This document shows, piece by piece, positions 1-7,953 of a stretch of 38,539 nucleotides of DNA. The notes under the pieces are model-generated. The model searched no databases and was not told the DNA's origin. It saw nothing but the letters and a program-made list of their open reading frames with translations. This stretch comes from JAHRVQ01 sp964548025 (GTDB lineage: Bacteria; Pseudomonadota; Gammaproteobacteria; Pseudomonadales; Azotimanducaceae), in contig CAZJRI010000036.1 of NCBI GenBank assembly GCA_964548025.1, positions 1-38,539 on the forward strand. Direction: 5' to 3'. Numbering within the stretch: position 1 is the stretch's first letter; the number at the start of each line of letters is the position of its first letter. A program made the position numbers and the translations under genes.

Positions 1-542
1 TTGCTGCCTGAATTATTGTTGCCGGTTTCGGCGTCTCTGATACTACCGGTGCTTACCCGCATATCTGACGTGCCCTGCCTCGACAGATTGACATAATCAA
101 GACTGAACAGACTGGTTTCCATCGTATTTGGCATGACCTGAATCAGCCTGCCCTTAACCTCAAGGTGCAGGTTGTGCATATCTCTCAAAATTTCCAGCAC
201 ATCGACAACACTGACCTGTTTAAGACTAAGATTGACATTCCCTGTGACATCCGGATGGACAACGATGTTATAGAGCGTATCTTCAACGAGACCCATCAGG
301 AATACCGGTAACGGGGTATCTTCCACCGATACGTCAAACAGCGTGATGTCCACCACAGCATCATTCGTTTTCGGCAGTGGACGCATTACCTCTGCTTCAA
401 TATCTACAGCCTGTGAAGCAATTTCACCAGATACGTCAAACAGGTTTTCGTCACCAAGGGTTGATTCAAGTGATGCGCAACCACCCAGATGCAACAGCAA
501 CAGACTGGAGATCGCATATAAAGCAAGACGCAGATCAAACAT
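1..542 (-). CDS. mshL: MSHA pilus secretin MshL, N-terminal part (cut by window edge)
   Basis: This is the first 180 codons of an outer-membrane secretin-family lipoprotein that would form the exit channel for an MSHA-type (type IV-like) pilus. It starts with ATG at 540-542 after a good ribosome site (AAGGAAGGG). A lipoprotein signal is visible, with a hydrophobic stretch and the lipobox LGGC, lipid Cys at about residue 22. After it comes a secretin N-terminal region (VDITLFDVSVEDTPL, then VTGNVNLSLKQVSVVDVLEIL), as in the short STN/N-domains of MshL and PilQ. The beta-barrel domain lies outside the window. The start overlaps the mshK stop by one base (TGATG), so the two are translationally coupled. 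The assignment rests on this motif pattern plus the order mshI-J-K-L. Confidence 0.85.
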   Translation of the reverse strand, partial: MFDLRLALYAISSLLLLHLGGCASLESTLGDENLFDVSGEIASQAVDIEAEVMRPLPKTNDAVVDITLFDVSVEDTPLPVFLMGLVEDTLYNIVVHPDVTGNVNLSLKQVSVVDVLEILRDMHNLHLEVKGRLIQVMPNTMETSLFSLDYVNLSRQGTSDMRVSTGSIRDAETGNNNSGS

Positions 543-889
543 CAACGCCCTTCCTTAATTCGAGCGGAAGCCATCCTAAGCTCTACTCTTCTGGTTCCGT
601 CTTCTAAAGTCACATGATCTTCCTTAATCACTACGAGTCGATAAGACCCTATTCGATCGTTTTCCCTGTAACGTTTGCCATCAATGATCGCCAAACGTCG
701 ATCTGAACCAATCAATACCGAGCGCAACACTGGCAGTTGTTCTTCCAGCGTCCCTTCACTTGAGTGCTGAACGATTTCATCAAGCGGACGAGTCGGATCA
801 GGCAAATCGGCCGCAAGGCAAAGTTGTGATACCGATAACAACATCACATACAAAAATCCATTTAATTCCTGCCTCCTTTCACATCCCAT
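542..889 (-). CDS. mshK: MSHA biogenesis protein MshK
   Basis: A 115-residue protein with an N-terminal hydrophobic signal segment (residues 12-26, ending CLAA) and the DPTRP motif just after the presumed cleavage site. The rest (LRSVLIGSDRRLAIIDGK, then VTLEDGTRRVEL) matches the small PilP-like/MshK family, periplasmic proteins thought to link the inner-membrane pilus platform to the secretin. It lies between mshJ and mshL, where mshK is found in Vibrio and Shewanella. The start codon is uncertain: the ATG at 887-889 has only a CTCCTC sequence upstream, while an AGGAGG lies inside the first codons, so a start slightly downstream (TTG or GTG at codons 13-15) is possible but would shorten the signal peptide. 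Confidence 0.8.
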   Translation of the reverse strand: MGCERRQELNGFLYVMLLSVSQLCLAADLPDPTRPLDEIVQHSSEGTLEEQLPVLRSVLIGSDRRLAIIDGKRYRENDRIGSYRLVVIKEDHVTLEDGTRRVELRMASARIKEGR

Positions 890-919
890 AGAGGAGTTTC
901 CCTTCCTTAAGTTACTCCC

Positions 920-1600
920 CTATACACCCAGCCAGTGTTTCTCTGTACTCAGGGTCTGTAGCTGCAGATCCAGCTCGCCTATTGGATAGTCAATTACTTC
1001 ATACTTCATGGAGTGCCAGATCAATTTCCACGATTGCGCCTCCAGTTTCGCCAGATATCCAATAACCTCGTGGTAGTTCCCTCTTAGCTGCATTGATATC
1101 CCATGACGATACAGATCTTTTCGTTGGTTGATTGATGTTACTTCTTCACTTTCACGCTCAACGCGGTCCATCATCGGTACTGGATCAATATTACTCATTC
1201 TGATTAGCTGAAGTGATTGCCCTGCCAATAGAACCTGTAGCAATCCTGGCATCTCATCAGGAGAAACCAGTGTTGCCGCATATTTTGTTATCTCGTCGTC
1301 AAGTGCCGACAGTTGTCTTTCAACAGCCCTGATCTCGGCGTTCAGGTTCTTTTTCAGCGCCGCATTTTTAACAGAGGGGCTATTACGTCGCTGAGTCTGC
1401 AATACCTGGTTTAACTTCGAAGCTGCACTGATCCTGTTCTCAAGAGCGGCCTGTCGCTGAAGGGCCGGATCAATCAGCAAAAACTGCAATGTGAATCCAA
1501 GTACGACTGCAATAGTGGCAGCGATTAGCGTCTTCTCCCGAAGAGACAATGCATCGATTTTTTCAATCATTTCCTTTATGTCTATCTGCATTTCAGCCAT
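920..1600 (-). CDS. mshJ: MSHA biogenesis protein MshJ (PilO-like)
   Basis: 226 residues: a short cytoplasmic N-terminus with LSLREK, one transmembrane helix (about residues 25-46), a coiled coil (about 48-110, with repeated Leu, Arg and Lys), then a periplasmic ferredoxin-like domain with the motif RGNYHEVIGYLAKLEAQSWKLIWHSMKYEV, shown here only as family resemblance to PilO/GspM. MshJ-type proteins pair with a PilN-like partner in the inner-membrane alignment complex of the pilus. Start ATG at 1598-1600; a second in-frame ATG at codon 4 is also possible. The gene is 60 nt downstream of the PilN-like gene and 30 nt upstream of mshK, in one operon. Confidence 0.82.
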   Translation of the reverse strand: MAEMQIDIKEMIEKIDALSLREKTLIAATIAVVLGFTLQFLLIDPALQRQAALENRISAASKLNQVLQTQRRNSPSVKNAALKKNLNAEIRAVERQLSALDDEITKYAATLVSPDEMPGLLQVLLAGQSLQLIRMSNIDPVPMMDRVERESEEVTSINQRKDLYRHGISMQLRGNYHEVIGYLAKLEAQSWKLIWHSMKYEVIDYPIGELDLQLQTLSTEKHWLGV

Positions 1601-1660
1601 GCCCGTTTCCCTCGCAGCACATATGAGACATCCCGCCTGAAATTTCCAAGTAAGAGGTCA

Positions 1661-2248
1661 TCAAATGTTCGTCCACGACCTGACCTCAAACGTAAGCCCG
1701 GATGCTGATTCTCCGATGACAATCTTCTCAAAGGCCATATCCTCAAATACCTCTTCATCCCCAAGCCTTACGATATAGGCTGGGACATCCATGGGATGCC
1801 GCACCTTCCCGCTCATATGAAACGCGGTACCACTTTCCGTCATTTCTATCTTCTCAACCGAGATACCCTTCCTGTGTTGCCTTGCAAGCCCTTCAAGTGT
1901 GGCGGAAAATCCGTCGAGATTACTGAACGAAGGAGTGCGAAGCTGATCAATCAAGAGCTGTTGTTCGTATTGTTGCGCTCTGAGATCCCTCAGTTTCGCC
2001 TCCAGGATTCCTAAATCATCCTGCTGACTTTTCTTAACCTCGACTGCGATTTCACGTTCAAGCTGTTTGTTCGTGTCACCCAGTTCATTCAGAGATCTCT
2101 CAAGCTTCTCCTCCTGGAGATTCAGCACAATCATCCACGCAAGATATCCCGATAACAGAGCAATCCAGCTAATCCCGATCCAGGCGAGTGAACTTGATAC
2201 AGATTTCTGGCCATCCAGCTTTCCATAAAAATCTATTGTCTGCCTCAT
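1661..2248 (-). CDS. PilN-like MSHA biogenesis protein (MshI2 type)
   Basis: 195 residues with a short cytoplasmic tail (IDFYGKLDGQK), a single transmembrane helix (about 20-42), a long charged coiled coil (about 44-105), and a periplasmic domain ending in a PilN-like fold (DVPAYIVRLGDEEVFEDMAFEKI). This is the layout of PilN and of the protein often called MshI2. It would bind the cytoplasmic PilM-like partner through the N-terminal tail and the MshJ protein through the periplasmic part. Its ATG overlaps the stop of the upstream mshI by four bases (ATGA), which implies coupled translation. Naming varies between genomes, so no symbol is given. Confidence 0.75.
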   Translation of the reverse strand: MRQTIDFYGKLDGQKSVSSSLAWIGISWIALLSGYLAWMIVLNLQEEKLERSLNELGDTNKQLEREIAVEVKKSQQDDLGILEAKLRDLRAQQYEQQLLIDQLRTPSFSNLDGFSATLEGLARQHRKGISVEKIEMTESGTAFHMSGKVRHPMDVPAYIVRLGDEEVFEDMAFEKIVIGESASGLTFEVRSWTNI

Positions 2249-3201
2249 CGCTGCATCCCGCTCCCCACATGCTCACCACATGCCGCCCCGATGGCCGCAA
2301 AACAATTGCTTTGCAGCTCAAAAGGAATTGCCTGCTCAACCTCAAATAAATCATTTACGTCAATGGACCTGACTTCGATGCCCAACTGATCACGCAGACA
2401 ATCCTCAATCAGGTGATGATCGACTCGTGTCGGTGCCATGAGGAAATTTTTTATACCACCCTTACCCAGTTGATTATCGTAATAATCCAGTGATCTCTGA
2501 ATTTCGAGCAGGAAGTTTTCCATCATTCCGTCTCTCACTGATTCATCGCTAGTCTCCAACATCGATACGCCTGATTCTATTTGACGGGTTAAATACAGGT
2601 CGCCAGCATCTGAGAGATTTATCGTTCCGTTGGAATTTCGCATTCGCAACATCACCGCACCACCAACATCGTCGTGCATCATGCTGACGACATTACTAAC
2701 CGCCAGTTCACTGATACCAATTGATTTGATATCAGCGCCTGACGCTTCAATTGTGCTAACGATTTCCTGTAGTAGTTCTCTTTCTATCGTGACTGCATAT
2801 ACTTTTTTCTGACCCCCTCTGTATGCATCTCCGGGCAATGCAAAAGCATCAATCACCAGATCCTTGACGGGGACGTCTACAAGGTCTTTGATTTTCCAAC
2901 GCACGGCTTCATCGAGTTCCTCATCTTCGACTTCGGGTCTGTCTATAAAATGAATATGGTAAATAGCCGGGTGTAGAACAACGTGTGCAGGCATATTGTC
3001 CAGCGAACAATCACTCAGATACTTCTTGAGTGAACGTCCGTTCTCAGCAAGATCATTCCCCTCTATGTAGTGGCACTGACAGGTACCATTTGAACCACTC
3101 TCGGGCCGGTCAATCCACGCCAGGGCAATACCATAGGGACTAACCTCAATGCCTAGCAGTCCTGATTTCGCTGGTTTCCTAAAAATATCAAGTAGTCGCA
3201 C
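2245..3201 (-). CDS. mshI: MSHA biogenesis protein MshI (PilM-like, actin-fold)
   Basis: 318 residues resembling PilM/MshI: LLGIEVSPYGIALAWI at the N-terminus is the first phosphate-type loop of an actin-like ATPase fold, HPAIYHIHFIDRPEVEDEELDEAVRWKI is the diagnostic MshI segment, and LLEIQRSLDYYDNQLG plus PTRVDHHLIEDCL are later family landmarks. These cytoplasmic proteins dock onto the N-terminal tail of the PilN-like partner. It begins with GTG at 3199-3201, with an AAGG about 10 nt upstream. It is the first gene of the visible operon and faces trmL, so the intergenic region 3202-3362 should carry the msh promoter or the end of an upstream leader. Confidence 0.82.
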   Translation of the reverse strand: MRLLDIFRKPAKSGLLGIEVSPYGIALAWIDRPESGSNGTCQCHYIEGNDLAENGRSLKKYLSDCSLDNMPAHVVLHPAIYHIHFIDRPEVEDEELDEAVRWKIKDLVDVPVKDLVIDAFALPGDAYRGGQKKVYAVTIERELLQEIVSTIEASGADIKSIGISELAVSNVVSMMHDDVGGAVMLRMRNSNGTINLSDAGDLYLTRQIESGVSMLETSDESVRDGMMENFLLEIQRSLDYYDNQLGKGGIKNFLMAPTRVDHHLIEDCLRDQLGIEVRSIDVNDLFEVEQAIPFELQSNCFAAIGAACGEHVGSGMQR

Positions 3202-3362
3202 GACTAACTAACCTTCATCTTGTCCCCTTTTCACCAAGCGCACGTCACCCGACGGTGTTAGTGATAAACTCCGACGTTTGAAAATACACCCTAATATGAA
3301 GTGTAGACCACGGACGCCAATGCATTCAGAGGTTGCGCATAACTAAAACCCGGGGAAAGCCA

Positions 3363-3824
3363 GTGTTAAACGTCGCTCTGTTCGAGCCCGAAATTCCTCC
3401 CAATGCCGGTAATGTGATCAGACTGTGTGCCAATACAGGTGCGCGGCTGCACCTCATCGAACCACTCGGATTTGAGATAGATGACAGGCGGCTGCGACGG
3501 GCTGGTCTCGACTACCATGAATGGGCAAGCATGGCGCTTCATAAAGATATGGAATCCCTACAAGCCCTTGAATTTAATACAATTTATGCGATTACAACCA
3601 AAGGCGAGATAAACTACACCGAAATTGATTACAAACCTGATGATCTGGTGATATTTGGACCCGAAACAAGGGGATTGCCTGATGATTTTTTGGCAGAAAT
3701 GCCTCGACAGAGGAAAATACGGATACCCATGCAGGCAAATAGTCGCAGTCTGAACCTGGCCAACGCAGTGGCGGTTATTGTTTATGAGGCCTGGCGACAG
3801 CAGGGTTTCGTCAACTCTGCATGA
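3363..3824 (+). CDS. trmL: tRNA (cytidine/uridine-34-2'-O)-methyltransferase TrmL
   Basis: A SPOUT-class methyltransferase that adds a 2'-O-methyl group to the wobble base of certain leucine tRNAs using S-adenosylmethionine. Visible motifs are NVALFEPEIPPNAGNVIRL, LRRAGLDYHEW, FGPETRGLP and RSLNLANAVAVIVYEAWRQ, the last being the knotted AdoMet site. I chose GTG at 3363 (153 residues), because GGGGAAAG precedes it and the protein then begins like E. coli TrmL (about 157 residues). A TTG at 3333 would add ten residues without family support. It is divergent from mshI and convergent with secB. Confidence 0.92.
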   Translation: MLNVALFEPEIPPNAGNVIRLCANTGARLHLIEPLGFEIDDRRLRRAGLDYHEWASMALHKDMESLQALEFNTIYAITTKGEINYTEIDYKPDDLVIFGPETRGLPDDFLAEMPRQRKIRIPMQANSRSLNLANAVAVIVYEAWRQQGFVNSA

Positions 3825-3857
3825 GCCGACCCACCCGGCGGAACCGCCTGCTCCTGG

Positions 3858-4343
3858 CTAATGAGATTCCTGCTTTTTCTGCTGGGCCTGCTCGTATATC
3901 GCATCAAAGTTCACCGGCGCCAACATCAACGCGGGGAAACTCCCTTTGATCACAACAGTATCTATGGCTTCCCTGGCGTATGGGAACAGGATGCTCGGAC
4001 AAAAACTACCCAGTGTCTTGCTCAGCGGTTCATCTTCCAGACCCTGGATGAGGAATATTCCCGCCTGCTGCACTTCAGCCAGATAAACGATTTCTTCTTC
4101 GTCATTCCTTGCTGTAACAGTGACGTGCAGCACTACTTCATATAATTCAGTGTCAACAGAAGCAAATCGTGAATTCAATTCCAGGTTTACTTTTGGCTGC
4201 CACTGCCCCCTGAAACAGTCTGGTGACCTCGGGGATTCAAATGAAGCGTCTTTTACATAGATTCGTTGTAATGCGAACCTTGGCTCATCGTCTCCATTTA
4301 CCGCATTGCTTTCAGTTTCAGGATCATTACCCTGTTCGCTCAT
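3858..4343 (-). CDS. secB: Protein-export chaperone SecB
   Basis: A 161-residue cytoplasmic chaperone that keeps secretory proteins unfolded and hands them to SecA. Family landmarks are FALQRIYVKDASFESP near residue 22, WQPKVNLELN, YEVVLHVTVTA, AGIFLI and CPSILFPYAREAIDTVVIKGSFPALMLAPVNF, covering the peptide-binding groove and the SecA-contact beta sheet. The acidic N-terminal 20 residues are variable in the family. It is the last gene of a rhodanese-grxC-secB operon, with 14 nt between grxC and secB. Clustering with grx and rhodanese is common in Gammaproteobacteria. Its end faces trmL with 33 nt between; no convincing terminator is seen there. Confidence 0.95.
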   Translation of the reverse strand: MSEQGNDPETESNAVNGDDEPRFALQRIYVKDASFESPRSPDCFRGQWQPKVNLELNSRFASVDTELYEVVLHVTVTARNDEEEIVYLAEVQQAGIFLIQGLEDEPLSKTLGSFCPSILFPYAREAIDTVVIKGSFPALMLAPVNFDAIYEQAQQKKQESH

Positions 4344-4357
4344 TTACAACTCCCATG

Positions 4358-4624
4358 CTATTGCGCTAACAGGCTGTCGAGACGCCCGTCTCTCTCTGCC
4401 ATGAATAATTCATCACATCCTCCGATATGGATCTCTCCAATCCAGATTTGAGGTACCGTATATCTATCAGATTTCTGCATCATTTCTCGACGCATCGCCT
4501 GATCATTATCAACAGAAATCTCTTCATAATCGATGCCCTTACTATCCAGAAGAGATTTGGCCCGAATACAAAAAGGGCAAAATCGCGTGGTGTACATCAG
4601 CACTCTGCTGCCATCAGGTTCCAT
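4358..4624 (-). CDS. grxC: Glutaredoxin 3
   Basis: An 88-residue thioredoxin-fold redox protein that reduces disulfides and glutathione mixed disulfides. The dithiol active site CPFC is at residues 16-19 (TRFCPFC), followed by the cis-proline loop TVPQIWIGEIHIGG that binds glutathione. The start at 4622-4624 is preferred: AAGGGA lies 5 nt upstream and the size then matches E. coli GrxC (about 83 residues). A longer reading from 4663 adds 13 residues that overlap the rhodanese gene. The rhodanese stop and this start are separated by 2 nt, so the genes are coupled. Confidence 0.92.
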   Translation of the reverse strand: MEPDGSRVLMYTTRFCPFCIRAKSLLDSKGIDYEEISVDNDQAMRREMMQKSDRYTVPQIWIGEIHIGGCDELFMAERDGRLDSLLAQ

Positions 4625-4626
4625 CG

Positions 4627-5046
4627 CTATCCCTTGACAACAGGAAGATTTGACGCGGACCACTCAGCCATACCACCTGCCAGTCTTCTGACATTCTCAA
4701 ACCCCATGGCCTTTAATTTACGGCCAATGGTCCCTGAGTTTTGACCCACCTTGCAAACCACCACGATCGGTTTGTCTTTTTTGGTTTCCAGCTCACTGAC
4801 GCGCTGATCAAAACTACCCAGTGGTATGTTGATTGCCTCAACTATATGCCCCTGACCAAAATCCTTGTTATCTCGAATATCCAGAATGACAGCACCTTCC
4901 CGGTTGACCAGGTTAACCAGATTACTCGTGCTGATGGCCGCCCCACCCTGTTTACCTTCATTGATGACAAAAGCAACAATCAGAACAAGAAAAACGCCGA
5001 TGAGGAACGGGTGATTGCCGATAAATTCAAAAATTTGCTGGAACAT
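4627..5046 (-). CDS. Membrane-anchored rhodanese-domain protein (YibN-like)
   Basis: 139 residues. An N-terminal transmembrane helix (about 12-29) anchors a single rhodanese domain (about 38-138). The active-site loop is VVVCKVGQNSG with the likely catalytic Cys98; LDIRDNKDFGQGHI and AGGMAEW are further rhodanese signatures. Such proteins carry persulfide sulfur. The exact partner is not established for this family, although it is nearly always next to grxC and secB. It is the first gene of the minus-strand operon and diverges from gpmI over a 125-nt gap. Confidence 0.88.
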   Translation of the reverse strand: MFQQIFEFIGNHPFLIGVFLVLIVAFVINEGKQGGAAISTSNLVNLVNREGAVILDIRDNKDFGQGHIVEAINIPLGSFDQRVSELETKKDKPIVVVCKVGQNSGTIGRKLKAMGFENVRRLAGGMAEWSASNLPVVKG

Positions 5047-5171
5047 TTCGCTGTGATAGTTGCTTGTAAATCAAAGTCGCGCAGTATACACCAAAAATGT
5101 TCGTCCCCGACCATTCTCTCATCCCTGGCTAACCGGTAATATTAGCGCTGAAATCAACGATAAGTTTTTGT

Positions 5172-6737
5172 ATGACGAGAAAGACACCGCATGTCCTGAT
5201 TATTCTTGACGGCTGGGGGCATCGGGACCAAACCGATGCAAACGCTATCCATCTCGCCAGAACTCCGGTCTGGGATGAAATCTGGCAAAACAGGCCACAT
5301 TGCCTGATTTCAGCCTCCGGATCGGATGTAGGACTACCAGAAGGTCAGATGGGCAACTCTGAGGTTGGCCACATGAATCTGGGTGCCGGTCGTGTCATTG
5401 ACCAGGATTTCACCCGCATTTCGAAGACGATTACCGACGGCAGCTTTTTCCGGAATCCCGTTCTGAGAGAAGCTGCAGAAAGTGTTGCAGCTTCAGGAAA
5501 TGCTCTGCACCTGTTTGGATTACTTTCTGAAGGTGGGGTTCACTCCCATGAAGATCATATTAAAGCTGCAGTGAAACTCGCCTTCGATGCGGGTGTACCT
5601 CGGGTCTATGTCCACGCTTTTCTGGATGGACGGGACGTACCGCCTCAATCTGCACGGAAGTCTCTTTTAACCATGCAATCCGATATCGCCGCGATGGCAG
5701 CGGACTCGAATTCTGACGGTGCAATTGCTTCCATTGTCGGACGTTACTATGCGATGGACAGGGATAACCGATGGGACCGGGTTGCCAAAGCTTATAATCT
5801 GGTCACAAGCGGAAATGCAGACTTCGCCTTCGAATCGCCTGTCGATGCCCTGGATAAAGCCTATGACAGGGGTGAGACAGACGAATTCGTAGAACCCACA
5901 GCTATTAAAGTCAACGGCGAGGCGGTTCGGATAAATGACGGAGACGCTGTGGTCTTTATGAATTTCAGAGCTGACAGGGCCAGAGAGATTACCCGGGCTT
6001 TTACCGATGATGATTTTGACAAATTCAACCGTGAGACAAGGCCCCGATTATCAACTTTCGTAACTCTCACCGAATATGCCACCGATATTCATGCAGACTG
6101 CGCTTTTTCCAAGCTTAAGATCGACAATAGCCTGGGCGAATATCTTTCAGATATCGGAAAGAGTCAGTTGCGCCTTGCCGAGACTGAGAAGTACGCCCAC
6201 GTGACTTTCTTCTTTTCCGGCGGCCGCGAGGCTGTCTTCGAGGGGGAGATCAGACAACTGATACCATCACCGGATGTTGCGACCTATGATCTGCAACCAT
6301 CAATGAGTGCCATTGAAGTCACGGATAAACTCGTCGACGCGATCTCTTCAAAGGATTTTGATTTTGTTTTATGTAACTTCGCCAACGGTGATATGGTGGG
6401 ACATACAGGCAATCTCGACGCTTCAATCGAAGCCGTTGAGTGTATTGATGAGTGTCTCAATCGAATCGAATCGGCCATACAGTCCGTCGATGGTCACTGC
6501 CTCATTACTGCGGATCATGGTAATGTCGAACTCATGCACGATAAATCGACAGGACAACCGCATACCGCTCATACATCGGACCTGGTTCCTCTTGTCTATC
6601 TGGGCAACAAACCGCTGATTCTGGAACAGTCAGGCGGGTATTTGTGTGATATTTCACCGACATTACTGGCGCTGATGGATCTCGAACAACCCGCCGAAAT
6701 GACAGGCAAATCCTTAATAGTCTGTGCAAATCCATGA
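5172..6737 (+). CDS. gpmI: 2,3-bisphosphoglycerate-independent phosphoglycerate mutase
   Basis: 521 residues (E. coli 514). Interconverts 3- and 2-phosphoglycerate in glycolysis through a phosphoserine intermediate with two Mn ions. The alkaline-phosphatase-like metal site shows in ILDGWG (Asp13), the nucleophile in GQMGNSEVGH (Ser63), and the second metal cluster in CNFANGDMVGHTG and ITADHGN. The substrate-lid insert carries LDGRDVPP and GRYYAMDRDNRWDR. ATG at 5172 has only weak ribosome-site character (AAGT). It heads an operon with envC (19 nt gap to its preferred start), ctpA and the deacetylase, an order I recall from Pseudomonas and relatives. Confidence 0.96.
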   Translation: MTRKTPHVLIILDGWGHRDQTDANAIHLARTPVWDEIWQNRPHCLISASGSDVGLPEGQMGNSEVGHMNLGAGRVIDQDFTRISKTITDGSFFRNPVLREAAESVAASGNALHLFGLLSEGGVHSHEDHIKAAVKLAFDAGVPRVYVHAFLDGRDVPPQSARKSLLTMQSDIAAMAADSNSDGAIASIVGRYYAMDRDNRWDRVAKAYNLVTSGNADFAFESPVDALDKAYDRGETDEFVEPTAIKVNGEAVRINDGDAVVFMNFRADRAREITRAFTDDDFDKFNRETRPRLSTFVTLTEYATDIHADCAFSKLKIDNSLGEYLSDIGKSQLRLAETEKYAHVTFFFSGGREAVFEGEIRQLIPSPDVATYDLQPSMSAIEVTDKLVDAISSKDFDFVLCNFANGDMVGHTGNLDASIEAVECIDECLNRIESAIQSVDGHCLITADHGNVELMHDKSTGQPHTAHTSDLVPLVYLGNKPLILEQSGGYLCDISPTLLALMDLEQPAEMTGKSLIVCANP

Positions 6738-6756
6738 AGATAAGGGAAATAAAGTA

Positions 6757-7953
6757 GTGTTGCATCCGAGCAAAAATCAAACTGGCTTGTTCATCTGTCT
6801 CATTCTCACTTTCGTTGTTCTGCTTTCTGGTGACCAGACCTTTGCCCAGGAATCGTCTGACCCAGACAAGCTTCGGAAGGAACTGGATGCCCTTGAAGCT
6901 GAGATATCGAAGTTTCGCGAGATGCTTGAAAGCACAAAGAGCCAACGCTCTGAACTGGAGTCTTCCCTTGAACTCAATGAAAAAGAAATCAGTGAAATAC
7001 TCAACAAGATTAATGAAATCCAGCAGAAGCTCGTCGATGGTGAAGACAAAATCTCATCATTGATTCTTGAACAAAAAGAGCTTGAGGGTAAGAAAAAGAT
7101 CCAGCAGCGACATATCGGCAAGCAGATCCGAGCAGCACACAAACTGGGTACACAACATTATCTCAAGGTCGTTCTGAACCAGGAAGATCCAAACCAGCTC
7201 GCACGAATGATGAAATATTACGATTACTTCAATCGGGCAAGAACGGAGCAGATTGATGCCTATGAAGTCCTGCTTCGGGAACTGGACGACATTGAATTAA
7301 ACATCAAGGAACAGAATCAGGTGCTGGACAAGAGGCGTACGCAACTTGAGCGGCAGGAAACCAGCCTGATTTCCCTTCAGCGAGAGAAGAAGAAAGTGCT
7401 TTCAGCACTGGTTCAACAGATAAACGAAACCGGTGATCTGATTGAAAAAAGAACCCTCGACAGAGAACATCTGGCTTCATTGCTAGAACGCATCATTGCC
7501 GGTATCGTAAATTTGTCCGCACCGGAGGATGCCCAACCCTTTGCCGATATGAGAGGTAATATGTTATTACCTGTGAACGGAGATATCAGGCAGAGATTCG
7601 GCTCAGGCCGAAATGAAGGAAAGCTCCACTGGGATGGTGTATTCATAGAAGCCGATGAGGGAGAGCCGGTACACTCCATTCACTATGGCAGAGTCGTTTT
7701 TTCTGACTGGCTTCGCGGCTTCGGTCTACTATTGATAATTAACCATGGAGAGGGTTACATGTCTCTTTATGGGCATAATCAGGTGCTCTATCGTGAAACC
7801 GGTGATTGGGTCGCTGCAGGTGAACTGATTGCAAATGTCGGAAATACAGGCGGTCAGCAGAGATCTGGTTTATATTTTGAGATACGTTCTGCGGGTATAC
7901 CATCAGATCCGCAATTATGGTGTCAGGCGAGACCGCTTAAAACAACGGCATGA
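6757..7953 (+). CDS. envC: Murein hydrolase activator EnvC-like, degenerate LytM domain
   Basis: About 398 residues. A signal peptide (hydrophobic segment followed by TFAQ) leads into a long coiled coil (about residues 20-235, with Glu, Lys and Leu heptads and ARMMKYYDYFNRAR typical of EnvC), then a C-terminal LytM/M23 domain (about 275-390). The peptidase motif HxGxD is lost (HWDGVFIEA) while YGHN is kept, so the domain is probably not an enzyme. As in E. coli EnvC it would instead activate amidases of the septal wall. GTG at 6757 is preferred because AAGGGA lies about 10 nt upstream; a GTG at 6724 overlaps gpmI. Its stop overlaps the ctpA start (ATGA). Confidence 0.88.
   Translation: MLHPSKNQTGLFICLILTFVVLLSGDQTFAQESSDPDKLRKELDALEAEISKFREMLESTKSQRSELESSLELNEKEISEILNKINEIQQKLVDGEDKISSLILEQKELEGKKKIQQRHIGKQIRAAHKLGTQHYLKVVLNQEDPNQLARMMKYYDYFNRARTEQIDAYEVLLRELDDIELNIKEQNQVLDKRRTQLERQETSLISLQREKKKVLSALVQQINETGDLIEKRTLDREHLASLLERIIAGIVNLSAPEDAQPFADMRGNMLLPVNGDIRQRFGSGRNEGKLHWDGVFIEADEGEPVHSIHYGRVVFSDWLRGFGLLLIINHGEGYMSLYGHNQVLYRETGDWVAAGELIANVGNTGGQQRSGLYFEIRSAGIPSDPQLWCQARPLKTTA

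Noticed and set aside
3838..3851. Short GC inverted repeat (GGCG-GAAC-CGCC) between trmL and secB
   Set aside because: Stem is only 4-5 bp and no T-run follows on either strand.
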